Positions 36,618 to 45,251 of a DNA stretch of 51,808 bases are shown here, one piece after another (the first letter of the stretch is position 1; each line of letters begins with the position of its first letter). Location of the stretch: NCBI GenBank assembly GCA_949840465.1, contig CATKXE010000016.1, forward strand, positions 1 through 51,808, in the 5' to 3' direction. Source of the stretch: an uncultured Lachnospiraceae bacterium (GTDB lineage: Bacteria; Bacillota; Clostridia; Lachnospirales; Lachnospiraceae). Below the pieces are notes generated by a model. The model did no database searches, was not told the DNA's origin, and saw nothing but the letters and a program-made list of their open reading frames with translations. A program made the position numbers and the translations under genes.

Positions 36618-39530
36618 ATGAAAATCAGCCATTTAAAAATGAATCATCTGACCAATCCCCTGGGATATGACCTGGCCAATCCCACCATTTCTTATGTGGT
36701 GGAGGAGGCCGCGGGGAAGCGTCAGGTATTCGCGCAGGTGCAGGTGTCGCTGAAAGAGGATTTTTCAGAGCTTCTGTATGACAGCGGGGAATGCGACGGG
36801 ATCGTCAGCACCGGATTTGAACTGCCCGTCCATCTGGAACCCATGACCCGATATTACTGGAAGGTCCGCGTGGCGGACGAGACGGGAGACAGTGCTGTGA
36901 GCGCCCCTCAGTGGTTTGAGACGGCGAAGACGGTGGAAAAGGAAACAAAATGCAGCGGGAAGGAGGCTCTTGCAAAGCAGGACCTCTGGCAGGCGAAGTG
37001 GATTACGCCGCGGATGGGAAAAGAAGTCCAGGCGGCGGTCTGGAAGAAAATCGACCTTTCAAAACCTGTGGCAAAAGCAAGGGCGTATGTGATCGGCCTT
37101 GGACTCTATGAGTTCTACATAAACGGGGAGAAGCAGGGGGAGGAATGCCTCCTTCCGGGATTCTGCGATTATGACAGCTGGCTCCAGTACCAGACCTATG
37201 AGCTGCGTCTTGGGACAGGGGAGAACCATGTGGAACTGCTGTTAGGGGACGGATGGTACAAGGGCCGCTACGGAATGCAGAAAAAATATGAGAATTACGG
37301 CGATCGACTGGCCGCTCTGGCGGAGATCCATGTGTGGTATGAAGACGGTACAAAAGAAGTGTTCGGCACGGACGAAACCTGGAAGGCAAGAAAGAGCCGG
37401 ATTGTTCATAGCGGGATTTACTCCGGGGAGACCTATGACGCGGCATTGGATGTGAGCGGAACCTTTGAGACCGAGCAGATTGACCTGGGTTATGACCGTC
37501 TGTCACCCAGGCTTTCTCCGCCGATTACGGTGCATGAGCGGCTGAAACCCGTGGAGGTCGTCCATACGCCTGCCGGGGAGACGGTCCTTGACATGGGGCA
37601 GAACATGGTGGGATGGCTTGCCTTTCGGTGCAGGGCGCCTCAGGGGGCAAAACTGCATTTCCAGTTCGGGGAAATCCTGCAGGACGGGAATTTTTATAAT
37701 GAGAACCTGCGTACCGCAGAAGCTTCGTTCACCTACATTTCGGACGGACAGGAGCGGGAAGTGCGGCAGTATTTTACCTTCTACGGCTTCCGGTTCGTAA
37801 AAGTGGAAGGCTGGGAAGGAGAGGTGGATCCGGAAGATTTCCGGGGTCTGGTGATCCATTCGGATATGGAAGAACTGGGAGAACTGACAACTTCCGACCC
37901 GCTGGTGAACCGTCTGGTCCTGAATGCGAAATGGGGAATGAAGGGGAATTTCCTGGATGTTCCTACGGACTGCCCTCAGCGTGACGAGCGGTACGGGTGG
38001 ACCGGCGACGCGCAGATATTTTCCGGGACGGCATGTTATTTTATGGATACCGTCGCTTTCTATACAAAATTCGGGAGGGATCTCCACGCAGAGCAGAAGA
38101 AGCTGGGCGGAAGCGTGCCGGATGTGGTGCCGGTGGCAAATTATCCTGGGGACGCCTCCACGGCATGGGCTGACGCGGCCACGGTCATTCCATGGAACGT
38201 GTATCTGCATTACGGGGATAAAAATATTCTGCGCCGCCAGTATGACAGCATGAAGGCATGGGTGGACTATATGAAGCGGGAGGACGACAAGGACGGCTCC
38301 AAACGCCTGTGGCTGACGGGGACGCACTATGCGGACTGGCTGGCTCTGGACGGAAACTATCCGGGCGGCGTGTACGGGGCGACCGACCCCAATATGGCGG
38401 CGTCCGCCTACTATTATTATTCCGCAAATATTGTGGCGAAGACAGCCGGGATTCTGGGGAAGGAAGAGGATGCCGATTCATATGCGAAGCTTGCGCGGGA
38501 AATTTATGACGCGTTTGTAAGGGAGTATTTTACTCCGGCCGGAAAGCTGGCTGTGGATACCACGACCGCCTATGTGGTCGTTTTGTATATGGGGCTTACG
38601 CCGGACTTTGCATATGAGAGGGTGTGCAGGGGGCTCCTGAACCGGCTGAAAAAGAATTTCTACCATCTGGACACAGGCTTTATCGGAACGCCGTATCTGT
38701 GCCGGATGCTGTCCGAGAACGGGATGAATGACCTTGCCTACCATCTGCTGATGGAAAAGGGGTATCCGGGATGGCTGTACGAGGTGCTTATGGGCGCCAC
38801 TACCGTTTGGGAGCGATGGAATTCGGTGGAGCCAAACGGCAAGATCAGCGGTACGGAAATGAATTCCCTGAATCATTATTCCTACGGTTCCATCGTGGAA
38901 TGGATGTTTAGGAACATGGCGGGCATCAATCCCTGCGAGGAAGGGGCGGGCTTTAAGAAATTCCGCATTGCCCCCATGCCCAATTACCGGATCGGGTCAT
39001 GCAGTGCAAAGCTTCGGGCCGCGTCGGGGACGATCGAGTCCGGGTGGAAGATTGACGGGAAATGCCTGAGGTTCCGGTTTGTAGTTCCTTTTGACACGGA
39101 GGCTGAGATCGTGCTCCCGGATGCGCTTGTGGATGTGATCCGAAGTCAGGCAGGGGAACTTTTGGAGGACGGGGACGTAAAAGGCAGCGGCCGCCCCAAA
39201 GACACAGAGGAAGGATGCAGGGCGCAGGGGATGGAGAAGATCCGCCAGGAAGGAACGAATGTGGTGCTTCTGGCATGCGCGGGTATCTATGAATTCTGCT
39301 ACGAGCCGACCACCCCTTATCGGAAAACCTACAGTCTGGATTCCCCATGGGAAGAATTGAAGGCTGACCCGAAAGCATGGGCAGTCCTGGAAAAAGAATA
39401 TAAACCGGGAAGGATTCCGTTTGAGAAGGAACTGTGTACCCTGGAAGAAATGACCTGGGGGCCGTTTACCGGAAGAGGCATCACAAAGGAGAAGCGGGAG
39501 AGGCTGGATCGGCTTTTGAGAGAGATTTAA
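36618..39530 (+). CDS. Alpha-L-rhamnosidase (GH78)
   Basis: This is a 970-residue cytosolic enzyme, with no signal peptide. It has an N-terminal fibronectin-like part (TNPLGYDLANPTISYVVEE), the rhamnosidase N and concanavalin-like domains (DKLAALAEIHVWY-like region, DMGQNMVGWLAFR), and an alpha/alpha barrel. The barrel carries the conserved acidic motif from D451 to D464 (DCPQRDERYGWTGD), where D456, E457 and D464 are candidate catalytic residues. It releases terminal rhamnose from imported glycosides. The ATG at 36618 is chosen over an earlier in-frame TTG at 36582 lying inside the repeat fragment. The ribosome site AAAGGA is 12 nt away. It is the last gene of the sugar locus. Confidence 0.93.
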   Translation: MKISHLKMNHLTNPLGYDLANPTISYVVEEAAGKRQVFAQVQVSLKEDFSELLYDSGECDGIVSTGFELPVHLEPMTRYYWKVRVADETGDSAVSAPQWFETAKTVEKETKCSGKEALAKQDLWQAKWITPRMGKEVQAAVWKKIDLSKPVAKARAYVIGLGLYEFYINGEKQGEECLLPGFCDYDSWLQYQTYELRLGTGENHVELLLGDGWYKGRYGMQKKYENYGDRLAALAEIHVWYEDGTKEVFGTDETWKARKSRIVHSGIYSGETYDAALDVSGTFETEQIDLGYDRLSPRLSPPITVHERLKPVEVVHTPAGETVLDMGQNMVGWLAFRCRAPQGAKLHFQFGEILQDGNFYNENLRTAEASFTYISDGQEREVRQYFTFYGFRFVKVEGWEGEVDPEDFRGLVIHSDMEELGELTTSDPLVNRLVLNAKWGMKGNFLDVPTDCPQRDERYGWTGDAQIFSGTACYFMDTVAFYTKFGRDLHAEQKKLGGSVPDVVPVANYPGDASTAWADAATVIPWNVYLHYGDKNILRRQYDSMKAWVDYMKREDDKDGSKRLWLTGTHYADWLALDGNYPGGVYGATDPNMAASAYYYYSANIVAKTAGILGKEEDADSYAKLAREIYDAFVREYFTPAGKLAVDTTTAYVVVLYMGLTPDFAYERVCRGLLNRLKKNFYHLDTGFIGTPYLCRMLSENGMNDLAYHLLMEKGYPGWLYEVLMGATTVWERWNSVEPNGKISGTEMNSLNHYSYGSIVEWMFRNMAGINPCEEGAGFKKFRIAPMPNYRIGSCSAKLRAASGTIESGWKIDGKCLRFRFVVPFDTEAEIVLPDALVDVIRSQAGELLEDGDVKGSGRPKDTEEGCRAQGMEKIRQEGTNVVLLACAGIYEFCYEPTTPYRKTYSLDSPWEELKADPKAWAVLEKEYKPGRIPFEKELCTLEEMTWGPFTGRGITKEKRERLDRLLREI

Positions 39531-39610
39531 GAAACCGTGTTTCGGCTGAATTGTAAATTTCATGGAACCACTGTGATTTTTAAATTTGTATCATAGCATG
39601 CAATGTAATA

Positions 39611-39661
39611 GAACCAAAAAAGACATTCACGCCGGATGACCTGAATGTCTTTTTTTGGTTC
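39611..39661. terminator. Bidirectional terminator after the rhamnosidase gene
   Basis: GAACCAAAAAAGACATTCA (39611-39629) pairs with TGAATGTC, a T run and GGTTC (to 39661). It ends both the sugar operon (plus) and the ABC permease gene (minus). Confidence 0.9.
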
Positions 39662-39669
39662 TTCAAGGT

Positions 39670-42042
39670 TTAGTGTTTCTCCAGAGCAATCCCCACAATC
39701 TGTTTCGTTTTTTGGAATGACAGCCGGTAAACGGCGTACAGGATTCCGGAGATTCCCGCCATCAGCAGAACCTCCATCAGCAGCATTTTCGCCTCAAATG
39801 CCTGCAGCCTCATATCGTTAAAATATGTCAGGAACAGGGAGAAGGCGCCGACGGTCATACACCCCGCTGCCACGGGATATGCGAAAATCTTCCGAAGCTG
39901 TACCTTGATGACTCTTTCTTCATAGGCGTGATCGGCTCCAAGTTTTTTCAGGTCTTCGAAAAGCAGGCGGTTATCCATTGCGATCGTGACGCTTCTGATA
40001 TAACTCATGATCCCTGCGGCGGTCAGCGAGATAATGGAAATATAGAGGCTGAGCAGCACGAAGACTGCGAACATTTCCATGGCGTCCGCCTGCATCAGGA
40101 TTTTGGAGAAGGGGGCATATTTCCAGTCGCCGGTTAATTGGGTGTTGTCCATGGACATGTCGATTTCCCCGGCGTAACTATACTCTTCACCTGCCGCCAG
40201 CGCCAGTGCTTCTTCATGGGCGTCATATAATCCGTAATGGTTGGACAGGGAGGTGGCATGGGCAATATATTCCCGCTTTAAAGCGTCTGCAAAATCGTAC
40301 ATTGCCGGACAAAGTCCGCCCGTCCCGGAGGGACCTGCATTACGGGATGCCCCCTGGGTATACATTGCCGGACAAAGTCCGCCCGTCCCGGAGGGATCGG
40401 TATTGCAGGTGCATTTCTTGCCGGATAATGTATCGCTTTCCTCGGCCTTACGAGTCCCGTCCGCCTGCTCTGGACCGGCATCAGAGGACAGGGTCTTGCC
40501 TGCGACCTGCGCGTGCCTGGCATTGAACAGGATATGTTTCTCGCGCCACTGGTCCGTCAGTCCTTCGGAAAATTTCTGATAATCCGCATCGGACAGTATA
40601 AATGCAAATGGATCACTGGTCAGTGCAAGGTTGTCAAATTCCACGGTTCCGCAGAAGTCAGGCTCCATATGCTCTCCTGTGACGGGATGCTCAATGGAAT
40701 TCAGGCAGTCAACGCTTACCCATATATTCTCCTGAAATCCGGTGCCGGTAACGGTCAGATATTCCCCTTCTTTCAGGGAAACCGCGGTACCGGAGATTCT
40801 GGTGAAATCGGAAGCCGAAAGAAAAGAAGCCAGTTTTTCGTATTCCACATCAAAATACTGTCTCTGGTCATTCATATCCCGTCCGGTATAGTGGACGATC
40901 AGCTCCAGGGAGTCAGTTTCTTCATACCCGGAGAGGGCTTTTGTTTCCTGATTCGCCTGGGGGCTTCCGTCTTCATCCGGCAGGATGCGTCCGGTAAATT
41001 CCACCCCGTATTTTTTTGCCAGAGCTTCAATCTCCTCCCTGCCGATCTGGTGTTCCAAAGCCGGATAATGCAGGGAGTAATCATAGGCCGCTTCGCTGCC
41101 GCCTTCCGTAGCGTTGCAATAATACATGACACCCCAGAATGCCGCCAGCACCATCACGAATACGAGCAGGGAGATGACGCACATATTCCGTGTGGTCTGC
41201 CTGGCCGTAAAACGCATCAGGTTGGTGGAAATGATATTTCTGTAATACTTTTCCGGGTTCTTCCCTTTTTTGGAGCGGCCTACCGCGCTCAATATGATCA
41301 GATACAGGCCCGCCACGCAGAGCAGGTAGACGGCGTTCCAGACCGTGGGCATGCCCTGCCGGAATAACCGGACGGTGAATTGGGGAACAGCGATGGCGAG
41401 GAACAGCCCCGCGGCCACAAGCAGGATCCCAAGTTTTCCGCACCAGGGTTTGATCTCCCTGACCATCTCCGTTTTCCGGCTGGCATTCAGGATATCCATG
41501 ATATTGGCCCGGCGGATGAAACGGGTTCCCAAAAACAGGATGCTAAGGGAAAGCGCCGCCGAGAACAAAATTCCTGCAAATATCCCTGCAAACCCAATGC
41601 GGTACTGCATCTGCGCCGTATTGATGACCAGTGTCCGGAACAGTTTCCAGATCAGCCACGATGCGGGTATTGCCAGCAGAAGCCCCAAAAGAATGTATTT
41701 GGCCGCAACGGCGGTGAGTTCCTCGAACAACTGCCCGGCCAGATCCTTTTTTTGCGCGCCCAGCGCCAGCATGACTCCGAATTCCCTGCTTTTCTTGCGG
41801 AAAAACAAGCTGCTTCCATACAGGGTGAAGATCAGGCAGCCGATCACCACCACTCCTAACATCAGCCACATCAGTTTCCGCGTGTCCCCGCCCGGGGGCA
41901 GGAATCCCTGAATGGTGGGTGAGAAAAACATGAACGTAAAAGAGGATACCAGAAGCACGGACAGCAGAATGCAGATTCCAAGCATCCGGTACTGGTCCTG
42001 ATTTTTTCTGCGCAGTTTTGCCGTAATCTTACTCATTGTCAT
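39670..42042 (-). CDS. FtsX-like ABC transporter permease (BceB-like) with in-frame repeat insert
   Basis: This is a 790-residue membrane permease: helices near residues 20-45 and 65-90, FtsX-type segments (FGVMLALGAQKKDLAGQLFEELTAV), a helix group to about 350, a large extracytoplasmic region from about 350 to 620, and the last helices (MFAVFVLLSLYISIISLTAAGIMSYI). This layout resembles BceB-type peptide-sensing or detoxifying permeases. Residues about 535-580 are encoded by two in-frame copies of the 63-bp element (PSGTGGLCPAMY twice). ATG at 42042 has GGAGG 8 nt upstream. ATGs at 42045 and 42036 are alternatives. The start overlaps the end of the ATPase gene, so the two are coupled. Confidence 0.88.
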   Translation of the reverse strand: MTMSKITAKLRRKNQDQYRMLGICILLSVLLVSSFTFMFFSPTIQGFLPPGGDTRKLMWLMLGVVVIGCLIFTLYGSSLFFRKKSREFGVMLALGAQKKDLAGQLFEELTAVAAKYILLGLLLAIPASWLIWKLFRTLVINTAQMQYRIGFAGIFAGILFSAALSLSILFLGTRFIRRANIMDILNASRKTEMVREIKPWCGKLGILLVAAGLFLAIAVPQFTVRLFRQGMPTVWNAVYLLCVAGLYLIILSAVGRSKKGKNPEKYYRNIISTNLMRFTARQTTRNMCVISLLVFVMVLAAFWGVMYYCNATEGGSEAAYDYSLHYPALEHQIGREEIEALAKKYGVEFTGRILPDEDGSPQANQETKALSGYEETDSLELIVHYTGRDMNDQRQYFDVEYEKLASFLSASDFTRISGTAVSLKEGEYLTVTGTGFQENIWVSVDCLNSIEHPVTGEHMEPDFCGTVEFDNLALTSDPFAFILSDADYQKFSEGLTDQWREKHILFNARHAQVAGKTLSSDAGPEQADGTRKAEESDTLSGKKCTCNTDPSGTGGLCPAMYTQGASRNAGPSGTGGLCPAMYDFADALKREYIAHATSLSNHYGLYDAHEEALALAAGEEYSYAGEIDMSMDNTQLTGDWKYAPFSKILMQADAMEMFAVFVLLSLYISIISLTAAGIMSYIRSVTIAMDNRLLFEDLKKLGADHAYEERVIKVQLRKIFAYPVAAGCMTVGAFSLFLTYFNDMRLQAFEAKMLLMEVLLMAGISGILYAVYRLSFQKTKQIVGIALEKH
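40300..40440 (-). repeat. Dispersed 63-bp element, two tandem units inside a coding sequence
   Basis: ATTGCCGGACAAAGTCCGCC begins at 40301 and again at 40364, an exact 63-bp period equal to 21 codons. Read on the minus strand each unit has GTATACCCAGGGGGCATCCC, a GTCCC-TCC-GGGAC hairpin and GGAC-TTT-GTCC. The intergenic copies at 15055-15195 have different bases at the same stems. The frame of the permease runs through both units without a stop. Confidence 0.93.
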
Positions 42043-42877
42043 CATTGTCACCTCCCAAAGCCTGGCCGGAGGCTCTTTGGCCTTCTGTAGTTCTGCCGGA
42101 GGCCGTCCGGCCGTCTGCATTGTTACGGGTGGGGAGGGCTTCGTCCGACAAGGTTCGGATTGTGTCCAGAAGTTCATCCATAAATTCGCGTCTGGTGCCG
42201 CTCCTTGTGAGCTCCCCATATATCCGGCCGTCTTTGAGAACCACCACTCTGTCGCAGAAGGAGGCCGCAAAGCTGTCGTGGGTCACCATGAAAATGGTTG
42301 CGCCCATTTCCTTTTTTGCCTGTAAAAATGCATCGATCACCGCCTTGCAGGATTTGCTGTCCAGGTTTCCGGTGGGTTCGTCCGCCAGAATAACATAAGG
42401 CTGGTTCATCAGCGCCCTTGCCACGGCGGTGCGCTGCTTCTCGCCTCCGGAGACTTCCGCGGGATATTTATCCATGATCTTCTCGATACCGAAAAGCCGG
42501 CAGATATTTTTCGCCTTTTCTTCCATCTGTAAGACCGGGCGGTGGGCAATGATCTGCGGAAGGCAGATGTTTTCAAAGATGCTCAGTCCGTCCAGGAGCA
42601 TAAAATCCTGGAATACAAACCCCATCTGCCTGTTGCGTACTTTGGCGAGTTCAGCTTCTTTCAGATGGGATATGTCATGGCCGCCCAGAGAGATTTCCCC
42701 CTGTTCATGCGGGATAAAACAGGAAATACAGTTGAGAAGCGTGGTTTTCCCCGAACCGGAAGGCCCCATGACAGCTACGAATTCCCCTTTTTCCACTTCA
42801 AGCGATACATCCTTTAATACGGGATATACCTGGTTTCCTGATGAATAACTTTTTGACAAATGCCTGACCTGCAGCAT
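42029..42877 (-). CDS. ABC transporter ATP-binding protein (BceA/MacB-like)
   Basis: This ATPase of 282 residues has Walker A GPSGSGKTT, the signature VSGGEKQRTAVARAL and Walker B VILADEPTGNLDS, typical of FtsX-coupled transporters. The C-terminal 35 or so residues form a low-complexity tail with a roughly 10-residue repeat (ASGRTTEGQR, ASGQALG), reflected in the DNA by GCCGGAGGC at 42065 and 42095. ATG at 42877 follows GAGGAGG with a 9-nt spacer. It is translated with the permease gene and transcribed away from the two-component genes. Confidence 0.94.
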   Translation of the reverse strand: MLQVRHLSKSYSSGNQVYPVLKDVSLEVEKGEFVAVMGPSGSGKTTLLNCISCFIPHEQGEISLGGHDISHLKEAELAKVRNRQMGFVFQDFMLLDGLSIFENICLPQIIAHRPVLQMEEKAKNICRLFGIEKIMDKYPAEVSGGEKQRTAVARALMNQPYVILADEPTGNLDSKSCKAVIDAFLQAKKEMGATIFMVTHDSFAASFCDRVVVLKDGRIYGELTRSGTRREFMDELLDTIRTLSDEALPTRNNADGRTASGRTTEGQRASGQALGGDNDDNE

Positions 42878-42951
42878 AGAACAGTTCCTCCTCATAATGT
42901 ATTTTCCATTATTTTAGCAAAACACCCAGGAGGAAGCATGAACGCAAATGT

Positions 42952-42981
42952 TACGTTTGGCATGGATTTTGTAAAGTTTGG
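42952..42981 (+). promoter_or_regulatory. Pair of LytTR-type binding boxes
   Basis: TACGTTTGG (42952-42960) and AAAGTTTGG (42973-42981) both fit the LytTR consensus [TA][AC][CA]GTTN[AG][TG] at every position and are 21 bp apart start to start (12-bp spacer), the spacing used by AgrA-like dimers. They lie between the divergent ABC transporter and two-component genes, 20 bp upstream of the latter's -35 box. Confidence 0.7.
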
Positions 42982-43001
42982 GCGTTTCGGCCAAAACCGT
43001 G

Positions 43002-43030
43002 TTTACAAACCCCTGCTTCTTTTGTAAAAT
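43002..43030 (+). promoter_or_regulatory. Promoter of the LytTR two-component operon
   Basis: TTTACA (43002-43007), a 17-nt spacer and TAAAAT (43025-43030) give a good housekeeping promoter with a start near 43037, about 87 nt before the regulator start codon. Confidence 0.65.
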
Positions 43031-43123
43031 ACTTTTGGCAGTAAAACTTTAAGAAGCCATAGGATGCAAGGCGCCGTGAACAGTAACCATTTTCAAATAC
43101 TCTCTGGGAAAGGAAAACCGGAT

Positions 43124-43828
43124 ATGATTCATATTGGAATTTGTGATGATGAAGCAGCCATGCGCAAAGCGCTCCGCCTTCTGTTGGAAACGAAGCTGCA
43201 GCTGATGGGGGAAGACTACCGCGTTTCCGAATATGACTCAGGGGAGAGGCTGGCCGCAAACGAAGAGACGGCATGGCCCGACATTTTATTTCTGGATATT
43301 GAGATGAAACAATTAAGCGGCATGGACACCGCAAGGCTCTTAAGAAAGAGGGACGCCCGGACAATCCTTATCTTTGTGACGGCGTATCCTGATTTTGTAT
43401 TTCAGGGATATGAGGTCCATGCATTCCATTATATTTTAAAGCCTTACGATGAGCGCAAGATCCAAAATGTCCTGGAGCAGGCGATCAGGGAGCTTGGGAA
43501 GAGCCGGGAGAAGTTCTTTGTTTTGGAACAGAAGTCCGGATCCTTAAAAATCCCCATGAAGAAGATTCTGGCATTTTCCAGTGACCGGAGAAAGGTTGGG
43601 GTTCTGCTCGACGACGGGGAAAAGCTGGATTTTTATGGGAAACTGGATGACGTGGAGAAAAATCTCCCGGAGTATTTTATCCGCTGCCATAACCGGCATC
43701 TGGTGAACCTGAATCATGTGGACGGCCTGGAGAAAGACTGCTGTATCTGCGGAACAGTGCAGTTCCCTGTAAGCCGCGCTTACCGCCAGGGGTTAGAGAT
43801 CGCGTTTGCACGTCTGCTTTTGCAGTAA
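43124..43828 (+). CDS. LytTR-family response regulator (AgrA-like)
   Basis: This 234-residue regulator has a receiver domain (acidic pocket IGICDDEAAM, phosphoacceptor D58 in ILFLDIEM) and a C-terminal LytTR DNA-binding domain (SLKIPMKKILAFSSDRRKVGV to FIRCHNRHLVNLNHV). It probably binds the two boxes just upstream and so controls its own operon, the divergent ABC genes, or both. ATG at 43124 has AAAGGA about 9 nt upstream. The longer open frame from 43064 would begin inside the leader. The kinase gene follows after 31 nt. Confidence 0.94.
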   Translation: MIHIGICDDEAAMRKALRLLLETKLQLMGEDYRVSEYDSGERLAANEETAWPDILFLDIEMKQLSGMDTARLLRKRDARTILIFVTAYPDFVFQGYEVHAFHYILKPYDERKIQNVLEQAIRELGKSREKFFVLEQKSGSLKIPMKKILAFSSDRRKVGVLLDDGEKLDFYGKLDDVEKNLPEYFIRCHNRHLVNLNHVDGLEKDCCICGTVQFPVSRAYRQGLEIAFARLLLQ

Positions 43829-43859
43829 GGAATTGTATTAAAAAAGGAGGACGAACCCG

Positions 43860-45137
43860 ATGGATGTTCTGTCTGTGTTTTCTTATATCACCATAATCCC
43901 TTATTTGGCGGAGGGCTTTTTGTTTTACCGGATCCTCTGCCATTTCGCAAGAATACGGGCCGGAAAAATCTGGAACGCGGTTGTCTTCTTCTCCGGTGTA
44001 AATATCTGCAACATGATCATATTCCCGAACGACCTTTTTAATGTGACGGCAGTGCTGGTATGGTTCCTTGCCCTGATGCTGACCGCCTTTCATGGCAGCG
44101 TCTGGCAGAAGCTGTCTGCTGTGGCAGTGCTTTATCCCCTTGTTATCAGCCAGAATTTCCTTGTCATGGACATGCTTGGGCATTGGGGGGATTCTCTGGG
44201 ATGGCCTGTGGCGGCGGATGCTGCCTGCACTATCATGGATCCTCTTTTCCATCTGCTGATCTGGTTTTGTATTGGCCGGGTGTTTGAGAAGCATCTTGTC
44301 CAGTTGGGAAAACTGTTTGACACAAAAACATGGATCATGCTCTGCGTCATCTGCCTGGCGTCTCTGGTGAGCATCACCAGCAGCATCTATTTTTCGCCCG
44401 AAGAGAGCTATAAAATGTGGCCTACCGCCCTGGCGTGCTTTGCCACAAACCTGGGATGTATTGCCCTTGCGGAATATTTTCTCACCAGCATCCGCCAGAA
44501 TATGGACAGAAAGAACCTGATGCTGCAGAAAAATTATTATGAAGAGCTGGAGCAGAATCAGGCCGAGATCCGTAAGTTTCGCCATGACATGAACAATCAT
44601 TTAAGCGTCATACAATCCCTGTTCCAATCGGGAAATCAGGAGGAGGCAGAGCATTATATGAAGGAAATCGAGTCGCAGACGGCGGCGCGAACCCGCGTCT
44701 TCTGCAAAAACGGCATTATCAACGCGGTACTCAACGCAAAATACAATCTGGCGCAGGAGAGGGAGATCGACTGTTTTTTCCATATTGACCTGGAAAAACT
44801 AATCGGTATTGACGCGGTCAGCCTGTGCTGCCTTTTTTCTAACACACTGGACAATTCCATCGAAGCATGCGCAAAAATCCCTGAGCCCTTGCAGCGCCAT
44901 ATGTCCGTAAAGGCAAGGGTCGCAGAAAACGGCTATTTTACCTATGAGATCACCAATACGAAAAGGAACGCCGTCATGGAGCAGAAGGGGAGGCTGATCT
45001 CTGATAAGGAGGATGCCGCCTCCCATGGCCTTGGCCTGTCAAATGTACGGGAAGTGGTGGAAAAATACAATGGGACAATGGATATTTCCTACACAGAGGA
45101 CAAGTTTACGGTGACGGTGCTGATCGGGGACGCGTAA
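43860..45137 (+). CDS. AgrC-like GHKL sensor histidine kinase
   Basis: This is a 425-residue membrane kinase with about six N-terminal helices (to residue 215), then a coiled linker, the phosphoacceptor H242 in KFRHDMNNHLSVIQ, and a GHKL ATPase domain with the N box SNTLDNSIEAC and G box SHGLGLSNVREVV. The polytopic sensor, like AgrC, usually detects a peptide. There is no AgrB-like peptide processor in the window, but a 57-residue peptide gene converges on it. AAGGAGG precedes the ATG at 43860. Confidence 0.93.
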   Translation: MDVLSVFSYITIIPYLAEGFLFYRILCHFARIRAGKIWNAVVFFSGVNICNMIIFPNDLFNVTAVLVWFLALMLTAFHGSVWQKLSAVAVLYPLVISQNFLVMDMLGHWGDSLGWPVAADAACTIMDPLFHLLIWFCIGRVFEKHLVQLGKLFDTKTWIMLCVICLASLVSITSSIYFSPEESYKMWPTALACFATNLGCIALAEYFLTSIRQNMDRKNLMLQKNYYEELEQNQAEIRKFRHDMNNHLSVIQSLFQSGNQEEAEHYMKEIESQTAARTRVFCKNGIINAVLNAKYNLAQEREIDCFFHIDLEKLIGIDAVSLCCLFSNTLDNSIEACAKIPEPLQRHMSVKARVAENGYFTYEITNTKRNAVMEQKGRLISDKEDAASHGLGLSNVREVVEKYNGTMDISYTEDKFTVTVLIGDA

Positions 45138-45176
45138 AATGCGTTGTTTTGCCAAAAATCCGGCATTGAAACAAAA

Positions 45177-45226
45177 ACAGCAGGAAACGAAGTTTCTTTT
45201 TCGTGTTCCTGCTGTCTCTTTTTTGT
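45177..45226. terminator. Bidirectional terminator between kinase and peptide gene
   Basis: ACAGCAGGAA with ACGAA (45177-45191) pairs with TTCGT and GTTCCTGCTGT (45200-45215), with A-rich and T-rich flanks on the respective sides, so it works on both strands. Confidence 0.88.
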
Positions 45227-45251
45227 CCTTTTGTAATTGCCGTCCATGTTT

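Noticed and set aside
43677..44600. Minus-strand 307-codon frame opposite the AgrC-like kinase
   Set aside because: It is antisense to a clear kinase gene and has no recognisable motif.
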